A stretch of DNA of 64,000 nucleotides, taken from Bacteroidales bacterium (GTDB lineage: Bacteria > Bacteroidota > Bacteroidia > Bacteroidales > VadinHA17). Shown in pieces: positions 32,576-42,385 of this stretch. A model generated the notes under the pieces. It had not been told where the DNA came from. It saw only the letters and a list, made by a program, of their open reading frames with translations, and did not search any database. The first letter of the stretch is position 1, and the number at the start of each line of letters is the position of its first letter. The stretch covers positions 73,188 to 137,187 of the forward strand of contig JADKBK010000038.1 of the NCBI GenBank assembly GCA_016715075.1. Direction: 5' to 3'. The translations under genes and the position numbers were made by a program.

Positions 32576-33880
32576 ATGAATATCTCTGCCGAATATAAAA
32601 CAATATTCCGGTCGCTTAAATACAGGAACTACAGGCTGTTCTTCAGCGGGCAGAGCATTTCACTTATCGGGACATGGATGCAGCGCATTGCAATGCCATG
32701 GCTTGTTTACCACATGACAGGATCAGCTCTTCTACTCGGTATCGTAAGTTTTGCCGGTCAGATACCTTCATTCCTCCTCTCCCCACTTGCAGGGGTACTG
32801 ACTGACCGGCTGAACAGGTATCATGTATTGCTTGTTACACAGATTCTCTCATTAATACAGGCTTTTGTACTGGCCTGGCTCTCCCTTTCAGGTTCTATAC
32901 AGATCTGGCAGATTATTGTTCTGAGTGTTATTCTTGGCTGTATAAATTCCTTTGATATCCCCTCACGGCATTCATTCGTTATTGATATGCTTGAGAAAAA
33001 AGAGGATCTCGGAAATGCTATTGCTCTCAACTCTCTCATGTTTAACGGAGCCAGACTCATTGGTCCGTCAGTGGCAGGACTCATCCTTGCAACGGCGGGC
33101 GAAGGTGTTTGTTTCCTGCTGAACGCCTTCAGCTTTATATTTGTTGTTGCTTCTCTGCTCATGATGAAGCTGAAACCAAAGGAGATAAAAACCAGCAATT
33201 CAATTATGCTTAAGGATCTCAGGGAAGGGCTGAACTATACATTTGGTTTCCCGCCAATTAAACACCTTATTCTGTTGCTTGGCGTGGTTAGTCTGATGGG
33301 GATGTCATACTCGGTTCTGATGCCGGTTTTTGCAAAGGAAATTCTCCATGGTGATTCGCATACCTATGGATTCCTAATGGGAGCAGCCGGTTTCGGCGCA
33401 CTCATGGGAGCCCTTTTTCTTGCATCGAGGAAGACAGTCCTAACGCTTGGCAGGATAGTTCCCGGTGCAGCAATGCTTTTTGGATCAGGACTTATCCTTA
33501 TGTCTGTATCCAGAAGCTTCCTTCTTTCTCTGGTACTGATGGTATTCATCGGTCTAGGAATGATGATGCAGGCAGCATCAAGCAATACAATTCTTCAGAC
33601 AATTACGGATGATGACAAGCGGGGCAGGGTAATGAGCTTCTATACTATGGCAGTTATGGGAACGGCACCTTTCGGGAGCTTGCTGGCAGGTGCAATGGCA
33701 AAGGTAATAGGTACGCCCTGGACAATGTTTTCAGGGGGAATTGCAACTATTCTGGGAGGATTGTTCTTCCTCAGAAAACTCCCGGAACTGAAAGCAATGG
33801 TTCACCCTATTTATGTCAGGATGGGTATAATACCCGAAGTGGCCTCTGCCATTCAGACAGCTTCTGAAACGGAAGTCTGA
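32576..33880 (+). CDS. MFS transporter, EntS/MFS_3 type
   Basis: A 434-residue 12-span exporter. The NYRLFFSGQSISLIGTWMQR start near residue 17 and PWLVYHMTGSALLLG are typical of the MFS_3 group (enterobactin exporter-like). GVLTDRLNRYHVLL near 79 is the family loop. Likely exports a small molecule; substrate is unknown. The start could also be the GTG 12 bases upstream. Confidence 0.88.
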   Translation: MNISAEYKTIFRSLKYRNYRLFFSGQSISLIGTWMQRIAMPWLVYHMTGSALLLGIVSFAGQIPSFLLSPLAGVLTDRLNRYHVLLVTQILSLIQAFVLAWLSLSGSIQIWQIIVLSVILGCINSFDIPSRHSFVIDMLEKKEDLGNAIALNSLMFNGARLIGPSVAGLILATAGEGVCFLLNAFSFIFVVASLLMMKLKPKEIKTSNSIMLKDLREGLNYTFGFPPIKHLILLLGVVSLMGMSYSVLMPVFAKEILHGDSHTYGFLMGAAGFGALMGALFLASRKTVLTLGRIVPGAAMLFGSGLILMSVSRSFLLSLVLMVFIGLGMMMQAASSNTILQTITDDDKRGRVMSFYTMAVMGTAPFGSLLAGAMAKVIGTPWTMFSGGIATILGGLFFLRKLPELKAMVHPIYVRMGIIPEVASAIQTASETEV

Positions 33881-34031
33881 CCGAAATGTATTATCAGATA
33901 ACCAGTTGACTGTTTTTTTTCCTCAGGTAATATACTTAATGCAACCTTTTGACGTTTTTTAATAGTCTGCTTTATTGTAGTCACTGCTTGATTGTTAACA
34001 TGATAATTGTAATCCGTAAAAACAAATTCTT

Positions 34032-34786
34032 ATGGGAAATAAATTAATAAAAACCATTTATGGAATCCTTATTTTAGGGATTGTTCTTATAACCGGCTGC
34101 GCAAAATCTGATGACCCACTGACGGGAGGATCTGCTGAAGCTGTAATTGTTAATCATACCAACACAAAGGTCAGTTCAATACCTGAGGACTGGATCACCA
34201 AATCGAAACAAAATTTACATATTGCATATAGTCACACTTCTCATGGCAGCCAGATCATTGATGGAATGACCGGGCTGGAGAGTTTTATGGGTTCACTGTA
34301 CAACTGGAATGACGGAGGCAATGATAATGCACTAGATATTAATGATTATGCCATGCCGGGCGATCTTGGTAATCCCGACTCCTGATGTCTTCACTTGAAA
34401 ATGATTACAGGGATGTAACATTCGTTTATATGACCGGCCATCTCGACGGTACAGGCTTATCAGGGACACTTCATCTCAGGAATGAACAGATCAGGAATTA
34501 CTGTAAAAACAACAGGAAAATCCTCTATGATTTTGAAGACATAGAGAGTTATGATCCTGACAATGAATATTTTGGTGATAAAAAGCCTGATGATGGCTGT
34601 AATTACGATACCAATAATGACGGAATCCCTGATGGCAACTGGGCAGTTGAATGGCAGGACTCTCATACAGAAGGTACCGACTGGTATGATTGTCCGTCAG
34701 CACATAGTCAGCCTGTAAATGCGAATCAGAAAGCATATGCGGCATGGTGGCTCTGGGCACGAATTGCCGGCTGGGATGGCAAATAG
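34032..34786 (+). pseudogene. Lipoprotein gene with internal deletion
   Basis: The first frame (34032-34385) has a signal with lipobox LITGC (Cys 23) and a conserved start NLHIAYSHTSHGSQIIDGM, then breaks at GDLGNPDS. The second frame (34385-34786) resumes as MSSLENDYRDVTFVYMTGHL and ends AAWWLWARIAGWDGK, with a Ca-binding-like YDTNNDGIPDGN segment. The two parts belong to one surface protein family, and a central part of perhaps 40-50 residues with a shift of frame is missing. The frames overlap by one base. Function is not known; a GDSL/SGNH-like fold is possible from SHTSHG. Confidence 0.65.
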
Positions 34787-34936
34787 TAATCTTCTGCGCT
34801 TAAAGAGCATTTCCATAACACTTTTATGTCAATAAATGTTAAAAAGCATTTAGAGTTGAGTTATTCTTATATATTTGACTCAAATGTTTTTGAATTGCCT
34901 CTTTTAGTGTAAATCGGATATTCGCTGTGTCATTTA

Positions 34937-37609
34937 ATGGAACATTCTGTAATTCATAAAAAAAGCTTACCTGCCACTCTGCTTAGCTTTCTTTTTTTAT
35001 TTCCTGCATATGCATTTGCTTCATTTGCAGGTGGCGAAAATCCACAAGACACTGTAGTAAAAACCGGTGCTGTAGTCCAACCAGTTTATACCACCAGCCG
35101 GCTGGTAACTCCAAGGCCTGCCATTGACGGCAAACTGGACGATGAGTGCTGGAAGCACGGGAACTGGGCAGGTGATTATCACCAGTATATTCCAAACGAG
35201 GGGGCAAAGCCAACTTATCCCACTGTCTTCAACATACAATATGATGATAAATTCATTTATATTGCATTTCGCGCCTTTGATGGCGAACCGGAGAAAATAC
35301 AGAGACTTGCAGGTGGCCGTGATGAGTTTGTAGGAGATATGATGGGTGTGAACTTCGATAGTTATCATGATCACAGGACAGGTTTTGAATTCACTATTTC
35401 AGCCTGGGGGCAGAAAATAGATCTTATACTGTTTAATCCGGAGAACTGGGATTTTAACTGGAATGCTGTTTGGAAGGGTAAGACAGGGTTGGAGGATTCA
35501 GCATGGGTGGCAGAGATTGAAGTGCCTCTAAGTCAGCTTCGTTACAGCAATGAAGAGGAACAGGTATGGGGTCTGCATACCTGGCGTTGGATTAATCGAT
35601 ATATGGAGGAGAGCGACTGGGAGTATCAGTCAAGAACAGGTCCTGGGGTACTCTTTAATTTTGGAGAATTGCGTGGTATTAAAGGGTTAAAAAAATCCCA
35701 GAGACTGGAAATAATGCCTTATGCCCTTGGCGAGCTAAGTACTGCAAAAACTCAACCGGGAAATCCATTTGCAACAAAGGGAAGAACCTGGGGTGGAAAT
35801 GCCGGAATTGATGCCAAGATCGGCGTGTCAAGCAATTTCACTCTCGACCTGACAGTAAATCCTGATTTCGGGCAGGTTGAATCTGATCCTTCCGTAATGA
35901 ACCTGACTGCATTTGAGACATTTTATGAAGAGAAGAGGCCTTTTTTCCTTGAAGGACTGACAATATTCGATTATAAATTTGATGAGGAGAGCCTGTTTTA
36001 CTCAAGAAGAATAGGACATTCACCTTCAGTTCGTCTGGAACCTAATGATAGTATGTATGTTGATTCTCCTGATATGACTACCATTCTGAGTGCTGTAAAA
36101 CTGAGCGGCACTACATCCAAGGGATTGTCTGTAGGGCTTATTCAGAGTGTTACAACAGATGAATTCGCCAGACTTAGCGGCCCTGATGGAAAAATAAGTA
36201 CAATGAAAGTGGAGCCCCTTACCAACTATATGGTTGGCAGGTTAACAAAAAGTTATAATGGTGCCAACACTGTGATTGGAGGAATGATAACATCTGTAAA
36301 TCGGGTTATAAAAGAAAGCAGCCTGGAGTTCCTTGCCAACAATGCTTATACCGGAGGCCTCGACCTGAGGCATCACTGGCGCGACAAGGAGTTTTATATA
36401 GATGGACGGCTGATTGGAAGTTATCTGAATGGTACCACCCAGTCAATGACAGCCTTGCAACAGTCTTCAGCAAGGTATTACCAGCGTCCCGGAGCGGATT
36501 ATCTTGATTATGATACAACCAGGACCACATTAAACGGTTATGGGGGAAAATTCAAGATAGGAAAAGGCTCAAAAGGATTGTGGAGATATTCTACGGGAGT
36601 AACCTGGCTCTCGCCTGGACTGGAATTAAATGATCTGGGTTATATGAATTCATCTGATGCTATCAATCAGGAAAATGAAGTCGCCTATTTTGTCAATAAG
36701 CCGGTGTCGATTTTCAGGACTTATAAATTAGACCTTGAACAATTTAATTCGTGGAACTTTAATGGAACTTACCTTGGTTCAGGCGGTCACCTTGCTTTTA
36801 CTTCAGAATTCACAAACCAGTGGAGCCTGGGACTAAATCTTATCTATCACTCTTCAGCCCTGGATACCAAAATACTCCGCGGCGGATATGATATGATGAT
36901 GCCATATTCACTTTTCTCATTCGGAGAGGTGCATACGGATTATTCAAAAAAAGTAGCTATAGGATTCGACTATAGTTATGAATATAAGGGTAATAATTCG
37001 GCACTAAGCTACGAACTAAAGCCCGGTATTACCTACCGGCCTTTCAGAACATTTAAAATAGGAGTCACGGGTAACTTTATAGATAATAATGATGATCTTC
37101 AATATGTCGCATCAAGAAACTATAATAGTGAGGAACGTTATATACTTGGAACCATTGATCAGAAGACTGTTGGATTAACACTGCGACTGAATCTCAATAT
37201 TACCCCGGAATTCTCCATACAATACTACGGCAGTCCGTTTATTTCCACAGGCAGCTATTCTGAATTCAAGTATGTAACAAATGCCGTGGCAGATGCATAC
37301 GATGACAGGTTTGCACTTTACAACAATGTTGTTCTTTCCGATGGCAGGTACCTTCTTGATGAAAATGATGATATGGTCGCTGATTATTCCATACCTGATC
37401 CCGATTTCAATTTCCATGAGTTCCGTTCAAATCTGGTAGCAAAATGGGAATACCGTCTGGGTTCTTTTATATATTTTGTCTGGTCGAGTGAACGCACAGG
37501 AAATTCAGGCTCTTCACATGCTGCTTTGAAGGAATCATACAAGGAGCTCAGGAGCATCTTTCCCAATAACATATTTCTCATTAAGCTCAATTACTGGTTC
37601 TCATTATAA
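34937..37609 (+). CDS. DUF5916 outer-membrane protein with CBM9-like domain
   Basis: An 890-residue outer-membrane protein. A signal peptide (about 1-32) is followed by a carbohydrate-binding family 9-like domain (about 55-225, PAIDGKLDDECWKHGNW and the DIHIAF-like FIYIAFRAFDGEPE strand), then a DUF5916 beta-barrel (about 260-890) with VNPDFGQVESDPSVMNLTAF and the EEKRPFFLEGLTIFD block. It ends with a C-terminal aromatic strand (LIKLNYWFSL), a typical barrel ending. Likely a glycan-linked receptor or porin; function unproved. No partner genes adjoin it. Confidence 0.87.
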   Translation: MEHSVIHKKSLPATLLSFLFLFPAYAFASFAGGENPQDTVVKTGAVVQPVYTTSRLVTPRPAIDGKLDDECWKHGNWAGDYHQYIPNEGAKPTYPTVFNIQYDDKFIYIAFRAFDGEPEKIQRLAGGRDEFVGDMMGVNFDSYHDHRTGFEFTISAWGQKIDLILFNPENWDFNWNAVWKGKTGLEDSAWVAEIEVPLSQLRYSNEEEQVWGLHTWRWINRYMEESDWEYQSRTGPGVLFNFGELRGIKGLKKSQRLEIMPYALGELSTAKTQPGNPFATKGRTWGGNAGIDAKIGVSSNFTLDLTVNPDFGQVESDPSVMNLTAFETFYEEKRPFFLEGLTIFDYKFDEESLFYSRRIGHSPSVRLEPNDSMYVDSPDMTTILSAVKLSGTTSKGLSVGLIQSVTTDEFARLSGPDGKISTMKVEPLTNYMVGRLTKSYNGANTVIGGMITSVNRVIKESSLEFLANNAYTGGLDLRHHWRDKEFYIDGRLIGSYLNGTTQSMTALQQSSARYYQRPGADYLDYDTTRTTLNGYGGKFKIGKGSKGLWRYSTGVTWLSPGLELNDLGYMNSSDAINQENEVAYFVNKPVSIFRTYKLDLEQFNSWNFNGTYLGSGGHLAFTSEFTNQWSLGLNLIYHSSALDTKILRGGYDMMMPYSLFSFGEVHTDYSKKVAIGFDYSYEYKGNNSALSYELKPGITYRPFRTFKIGVTGNFIDNNDDLQYVASRNYNSEERYILGTIDQKTVGLTLRLNLNITPEFSIQYYGSPFISTGSYSEFKYVTNAVADAYDDRFALYNNVVLSDGRYLLDENDDMVADYSIPDPDFNFHEFRSNLVAKWEYRLGSFIYFVWSSERTGNSGSSHAALKESYKELRSIFPNNIFLIKLNYWFSL

Positions 37610-37857
37610 CTTATTGCCAGTCTAATGATTATATTCTTTCTTTAATTTTGTGACGACACCCCCAAAAAATCTCATTTTGTAGTACAATTCCTGTCCGGAT
37701 GCCCTGTTTATTGGTACTTTCGTCAAAAACCAACCATTTACTTGGGTATATTTGATAAACCTATCTTTTATCTTTCTATCTTTATCACGGACTTAGAGAT
37801 ACTAAAGTTTGTTTTGTATTTCATAATTTTGAAAACACCCGGGGAATTTTTCTTTTT

Positions 37858-38226
37858 ATGATGAAATTACTGGTATGCGAAGATAACAAGCTGGTCGTTA
37901 AAACGCTCTCTGTTGTTCTTGAGAGAGATGGATTTGAAGTTGATCTGGCTGAAGATGGGAATAAGGCTTTCGAACTTCTGCATAAAACTGTCTATGATAT
38001 GATTTTGGTGGATATCCATCTCCCTTTTCACAGCGGTCTGGAAATAATTAAATTCCTCCGGTCCGACCTCAAACAAAAGACACCTGTGCTCGTTTTAACT
38101 GCATTCAGTGATCTGGAAGTACAACGACAGGCAGGTGAACTTCAGATCGACGGTTATATGGTAAAACCTTTTAATCCCGCTGATCTTACCAGAAAAGTCA
38201 GAACTATTCTCAAACTGGACTTATGA
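37858..38226 (+). CDS. Stand-alone response regulator receiver
   Basis: A 122-residue receiver domain without an output domain. Active-site residues are complete: Glu8-Asp9, phospho-acceptor Asp52 in MILVDIHLPFH, Thr in VLVLTAFSD and Lys in GYMVKPFNP. It overlaps the next gene by four bases (ATGA), so its product is made together with the YaiO-type barrel. With no DNA-binding or enzymatic output, it must signal through protein contact. No histidine kinase gene is nearby. Confidence 0.93.
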   Translation: MMKLLVCEDNKLVVKTLSVVLERDGFEVDLAEDGNKAFELLHKTVYDMILVDIHLPFHSGLEIIKFLRSDLKQKTPVLVLTAFSDLEVQRQAGELQIDGYMVKPFNPADLTRKVRTILKLDL

Positions 38227-39302
38227 ACAGACGTTATTATCTGGTTATAATATTCCTATTATCAATAAGATTTTTCGGGTCTGCACAACTCCTGTCACAG
38301 GAAATCAAAGATCCGGAAGCGGAATTTGCAAGGATAAGAACACTGGCATTTGATGGTAAATTAGATATTGCTTCCGCCGATGCAAGGAAGCTGGTAAACA
38401 GTTTTCCAGCTTACGGAGATGCGAGGATACTTCTGGGGCGTATTCTTGCCTGGAAGAACGATTATTCCAATGCTACCGCAGTAATTGACACTCTGCTTAT
38501 GTCGGAGCCGGGAAATGCAGATGCCCTGGCTGCCAAAAGTGATATTTTACGATGGTCAAAGGAAAATACACCTGTATCGACGGGCATCAGGACAGGTTAT
38601 TCATTCGATACATTCAGTGATCCGTATAGCCGTTTCTGGCAGGTCTTTAATGCCGGTGCAGAACACAGGTTTAAACGTGGCCTGGTAGCAGGCGGACTGA
38701 ATATCGGCAATGCCATCATCGGGGAGCCCGCTCCGGATAACGCAACGGAATGGCAGCTTGAGGTGGAAGCATATCCAAAGATAACTGATAAAAATTATGC
38801 TTATCTTGCATATGCGTACAGTCCGGGCATCTACTTTCCCGGTCACAGGGCTGCCGTGGAGGTCTGGCAGGTACTGCCGGCAGGATGGGCAATTTCGGCA
38901 GGGATGAATTACTATTATTTTGACCGGAACATTTTTCTTGCCCTGGCTTCAGTGGAAAAGTATCTCGGAAGATACTGGCTTTCACTAAGAGGATATCTCT
39001 ATTTTAAAGATAATGGATTGACAACATCAGAATATTTTAATGTAAGACGCTATTTTAATGATGTGAATTATCTTCAGCTAACAATTGGTGCAGGAACGGC
39101 TCCTGATGAACCATTCGATATACAGACTGATCTGATGAGATTAAGCGCTTATAGTGTGAGATTGGCATATAATGTTTCACTCAGACCACGACTGATGATG
39201 AAGATAGGTGCTGGATATTCCTATGAAGAGTATCAGGAGAATATCTGGAGGAACAGGTTTGAAGGCAATATAAATTTCATCTATGCTATTAAAATGAAAT
39301 AA
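38223..39302 (+). CDS. YaiO-family outer-membrane beta-barrel with TPR-like N-terminus
   Basis: A 359-residue outer-membrane protein. A signal peptide (about 1-22) is followed by a TPR-like helical part (about 30-115: EFARIRTLAFDGKLDIASAD, DARILLGRILAWKNDYSNA) and a barrel of 230 residues (from about GIRTGYSFDTFSDPYSR) with alternating strands. YaiO of E. coli is encoded beside the GT2 glycosyltransferase gene yaiP, and the same pairing occurs here. TPR plus barrel is also the plan of PgaA/BcsC exporters. It overlaps the receiver gene by four bases and the SPOR/HEAT gene by one (TAATG). Confidence 0.85.
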   Translation: MNRRYYLVIIFLLSIRFFGSAQLLSQEIKDPEAEFARIRTLAFDGKLDIASADARKLVNSFPAYGDARILLGRILAWKNDYSNATAVIDTLLMSEPGNADALAAKSDILRWSKENTPVSTGIRTGYSFDTFSDPYSRFWQVFNAGAEHRFKRGLVAGGLNIGNAIIGEPAPDNATEWQLEVEAYPKITDKNYAYLAYAYSPGIYFPGHRAAVEVWQVLPAGWAISAGMNYYYFDRNIFLALASVEKYLGRYWLSLRGYLYFKDNGLTTSEYFNVRRYFNDVNYLQLTIGAGTAPDEPFDIQTDLMRLSAYSVRLAYNVSLRPRLMMKIGAGYSYEEYQENIWRNRFEGNINFIYAIKMK

Positions 39303-40945
39303 TGAAGTATTTGCTGCTGTTGATATTGACCCTTTTGTCAAATGCAGTGGTTTTAGGACTTACACTGTCTCCTGAAGCAAATGCAGAAAGTGCGTTTAGT
39401 CTGTACGTTACTGAAAGGTCTGATAAAGAGCAGATTAGCAAAAAGGATTCCCTCCTGTTGCAGGATAGCATTAAAGCTGCCCTCGAAAGTGCATATATTG
39501 TTGCTCCCAGAGACACTTTCCCGATTCAGGTAGGAGCGTACAAGAACAAATCCAACGCCGAGAAGATATCAGAAGGAATGAAGAAGCTTTCTGATATTAA
39601 GGTGACGATTATAGTTGAAGAGGGACTCTATAAGGTGAGAATAACCCGGATGCCCCGTATTGAAATCCCTGAGACCAAAGTAACTGCAGCAATTCCAGAA
39701 CAAGCAGATACCTTGCAACACAATGAACCGGTTACAGATACAATTATTGATTCATCTCATTATATGATTGCCGGCCTGTTTCCTATGGCAGTTCCTGAAA
39801 CCGCCTCTTCAAAGAAAGATACTACATATTCAGGGGGCAGACTTGTCTTCTTCGACGGAAATAGCCCCTGGCTGAAAAGAATTAAGTATTTCGGCGAATC
39901 ATTTGCACTCGTAAATTCCCTTATAATAACTATTCTTTTCTCAATTTTTTCAATGATAGTCCTTCTGATAATTATTCTCCTTAACAGGCGGAGGATGGAA
40001 AAAGAAGAGAAACTTCATCAGTATCTGATGGAGAAATATCAGAATCTTATAGTGGATTACCTTTATGGCGGTGCAACTGATGAAGAATTCAAATCAATTG
40101 CAAGGGATAACTACAGCAGACTGGTTCTTATTGACCAGATGATTGATGTAAGTGTTAATCTTAAGGGAGAGGAGAGTAATAAACTGATCGGCCTTTATAA
40201 ACATCTTGGACTCGACAAGGATTCGCTGGCCAGAGCACGAAACTTTCGCTGGCATAAGAAAATCAAGGGATTCCGTGAACTTGCATTCATGAACATCAAG
40301 GATGCTAATGATGCTATGTATAAAGCACTCAATTCAAAAAACGAAATTCTCAGGATGGAGGCACAGATTTCTCTTGTCAGGTTGAGCGAAGGAAATCATT
40401 TTGAATTTTTGACACAGCTTAAAAGGCCCTTCTCGTTGTGGGAGCAAATAACACTGCATGATCTTATAATACAGCATGATATACCGGTGCCATCATTCAG
40501 GAAGTGGCTTGGTTCAACAAATGATACCGTAGTGATATTCTCCCTCCGAATGATAAGGGAATTTAAACAGAAGGATGCTGAAGAGGATATTAAGAACGCC
40601 CTCCTGCATAAATCACCGGGTGTAAGACTTCTTGCAGTACAGGTAGCCGGCGACCTGGGCCTGGTATCGACACTTGATATTATGAAGAGGATGTATAAAA
40701 CTCAGGATTATAAAACTTGTCTTGAGATTGTAAAAGCTATGGGTAAAATGCCTGATTCCTCAATGCTGGGATTTCTCAAGCTTGTGCTGGATAAGGAAGA
40801 TGATGTGCAGCTCCAGATCGAAGCTACAAAATCAATTGAAAAGATGGGCGAAGAGGGAGTCAAAGCCCTTGTTAAAATAATGAAATCGGAATACAAGAAT
40901 TATAACATTATTGTAAGACACGTACTTGACAGGAGGATTAACTAA
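39302..40945 (+). CDS. SPOR-transmembrane-HEAT repeat protein
   Basis: A 547-residue membrane protein of unusual layout. An N-terminal signal (about 1-20) is followed by a periplasmic SPOR-like domain (about 72-118: FPIQVGAYKNKSNAEKISEG, then LYKVRITRM), a low-complexity linker, one membrane span (about 202-228, VNSLIITILFSIFSMIVLL) and a cytoplasmic part. That part has a basic coiled region and then HEAT-like repeats (about 300-547: ILRMEAQISLVRLSEG, TVVIFSLRMIREFKQKD, GVRLLAVQVAGDLG, QLQIEATKSIEKMGEEG). SPOR domains usually bind peptidoglycan; HEAT repeats bind proteins. It lies six bases before the glycosyltransferase gene. Confidence 0.85.
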   Translation: MKYLLLLILTLLSNAVVLGLTLSPEANAESAFSLYVTERSDKEQISKKDSLLLQDSIKAALESAYIVAPRDTFPIQVGAYKNKSNAEKISEGMKKLSDIKVTIIVEEGLYKVRITRMPRIEIPETKVTAAIPEQADTLQHNEPVTDTIIDSSHYMIAGLFPMAVPETASSKKDTTYSGGRLVFFDGNSPWLKRIKYFGESFALVNSLIITILFSIFSMIVLLIIILLNRRRMEKEEKLHQYLMEKYQNLIVDYLYGGATDEEFKSIARDNYSRLVLIDQMIDVSVNLKGEESNKLIGLYKHLGLDKDSLARARNFRWHKKIKGFRELAFMNIKDANDAMYKALNSKNEILRMEAQISLVRLSEGNHFEFLTQLKRPFSLWEQITLHDLIIQHDIPVPSFRKWLGSTNDTVVIFSLRMIREFKQKDAEEDIKNALLHKSPGVRLLAVQVAGDLGLVSTLDIMKRMYKTQDYKTCLEIVKAMGKMPDSSMLGFLKLVLDKEDDVQLQIEATKSIEKMGEEGVKALVKIMKSEYKNYNIIVRHVLDRRIN

Positions 40946-40951
40946 ACAGCT

Positions 40952-42385
40952 ATGGGAATTCTTTTTGCAAATCTTATCTTCATTCTTACACTGGTAATCT
41001 TTACATCTTACCTGCTGCTTGGAATATTTTCCGCTATGGCGTTGAGAAAGTATCTGAGAAAGAACAGCTATATAAACTATAATACCCTGGTTTTATCTCC
41101 GCTTGTTCCCCGGATATCTATCATTGCGCCTGCGTTTAACGAAAGCAAGTCGATCATTGACAATGTCAGAACACTTCTCTCCCTCTATTACAATAACTTT
41201 GAAGTTATCATTGTGAACGATGGTTCCACAGATGATACATTTCAAAAGATAGTTCAGGCTTTTGAGCTTGTAAAGGTTAACTATTATTTTGATTACCGAA
41301 TCCCCTGTGAAAGAATAAAAGGAGTATACAAGTCTGATAATCCGTCATATAACCGATTGACAGTTATTGATAAGAACAATGGAGGCAAGGCCGACTCACT
41401 GAATGCAGGGATAAACATCAGCAGGAACAGCCTGATTGTTACAATCGATGCCGACTCTATAATTGAATCAGATTCGGTGCTGAAGCTTGTAAAGCCTTTC
41501 CTGGAGGAGAAAGACCAGAAGGTGATCGGGACAGGAGGAGTCATACGGATAGTCAATTCATGCGATATAGAACGTGGTCATATTCGTGAGATCAAGCTTC
41601 CTGACCAGATACTTCCGCGCCTTCAGGTTCTTGAATACACGCGTGCTTTTCTGCTCGGAAGGATGGCATGGAGTCATCTTGACGGATTAATGCTTATCTC
41701 CGGAGCGATGGGAATGTTCGATCGCGAAACTGTTATCATGGCAGGAGGTTACAGCATCAAAACTGTTGGTGAAGATATGGAACTTGTATTAAGGATGCGC
41801 CGGTTTATGGCTGAGAAAGAACAGAAATACGAGGTGACATATATTCCTGATCCCCTTTGCTGGACTGAAGCTCCCTCCGATTTCAAATCGATGCGCAAGC
41901 AGCGTACACGATGGACCCGGGGACTGATAGAATCGCTCTGGACTCACCGGAAAATATTTATGAATCCAGGTTATGGCAGACTTGGTATACTCGGCTATCC
42001 CTACTGGTTATTCTTTGAATGGGCATCTCCATTAGTTGCTTTCTCCGGTTTTATTTATACCATTTACCTTGCCATAGCACATAAATTAAACGTTCCATTT
42101 TTCCTTCTGCTCTATCTCTTTGTGTACACATTTGCAGTTAGTCTCTCTGTTTGGGCGGTCCTCTTTGAGGAGATAACCTTTCATAAATACGGCCGGAAAA
42201 GGGATGTCCTCAGGCTGCTGGCTTCAGCCCTGGTTGAGCCATTCTTCTATCCAATGCATACTCTATTTGCTGTAATCGGCAATATTGAAGCCATTGGAGG
42301 TAAGCAGGGCTGGGGTAAAGCAAAGAGAAGCGGATTTGAGAAGAAGAAGAAATCTGTTAAAAAGCCTGTTGAGAAGAAGCCTTAA
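40952..42385 (+). CDS. PgaC-like processive family-2 glycosyltransferase
   Basis: A 477-residue inner-membrane GT2 enzyme. One N-terminal span is followed by the catalytic domain: ISIIAPAFNESKSI near residue 50, VNDGSTDDT near 88, DKNNGGKADSLNAG near 143, the DXD-like TIDADS near 168, GEDMELVLRMRR near 272 and the KQRTRWTRGL (QxxRW) motif near 318. Two or three C-terminal spans and a lysine-rich tail follow. This motif set marks a polymerising synthase of the hyaluronan/cellulose/PNAG type. It probably makes an extracellular polysaccharide exported with the YaiO barrel. No PilZ domain is seen. It converges with the GH gene by four bases. Confidence 0.9.
   Translation: MGILFANLIFILTLVIFTSYLLLGIFSAMALRKYLRKNSYINYNTLVLSPLVPRISIIAPAFNESKSIIDNVRTLLSLYYNNFEVIIVNDGSTDDTFQKIVQAFELVKVNYYFDYRIPCERIKGVYKSDNPSYNRLTVIDKNNGGKADSLNAGINISRNSLIVTIDADSIIESDSVLKLVKPFLEEKDQKVIGTGGVIRIVNSCDIERGHIREIKLPDQILPRLQVLEYTRAFLLGRMAWSHLDGLMLISGAMGMFDRETVIMAGGYSIKTVGEDMELVLRMRRFMAEKEQKYEVTYIPDPLCWTEAPSDFKSMRKQRTRWTRGLIESLWTHRKIFMNPGYGRLGILGYPYWLFFEWASPLVAFSGFIYTIYLAIAHKLNVPFFLLLYLFVYTFAVSLSVWAVLFEEITFHKYGRKRDVLRLLASALVEPFFYPMHTLFAVIGNIEAIGGKQGWGKAKRSGFEKKKKSVKKPVEKKP

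Noticed and set aside
37610..37857. Promoter or regulatory RNA ahead of the receiver gene
   Set aside because: TATATTTG at 37747 matches the -7 element, but it is 103 bases from the start, lacks a -33 box, and no stable RNA fold was evident, so it is not listed as a feature.
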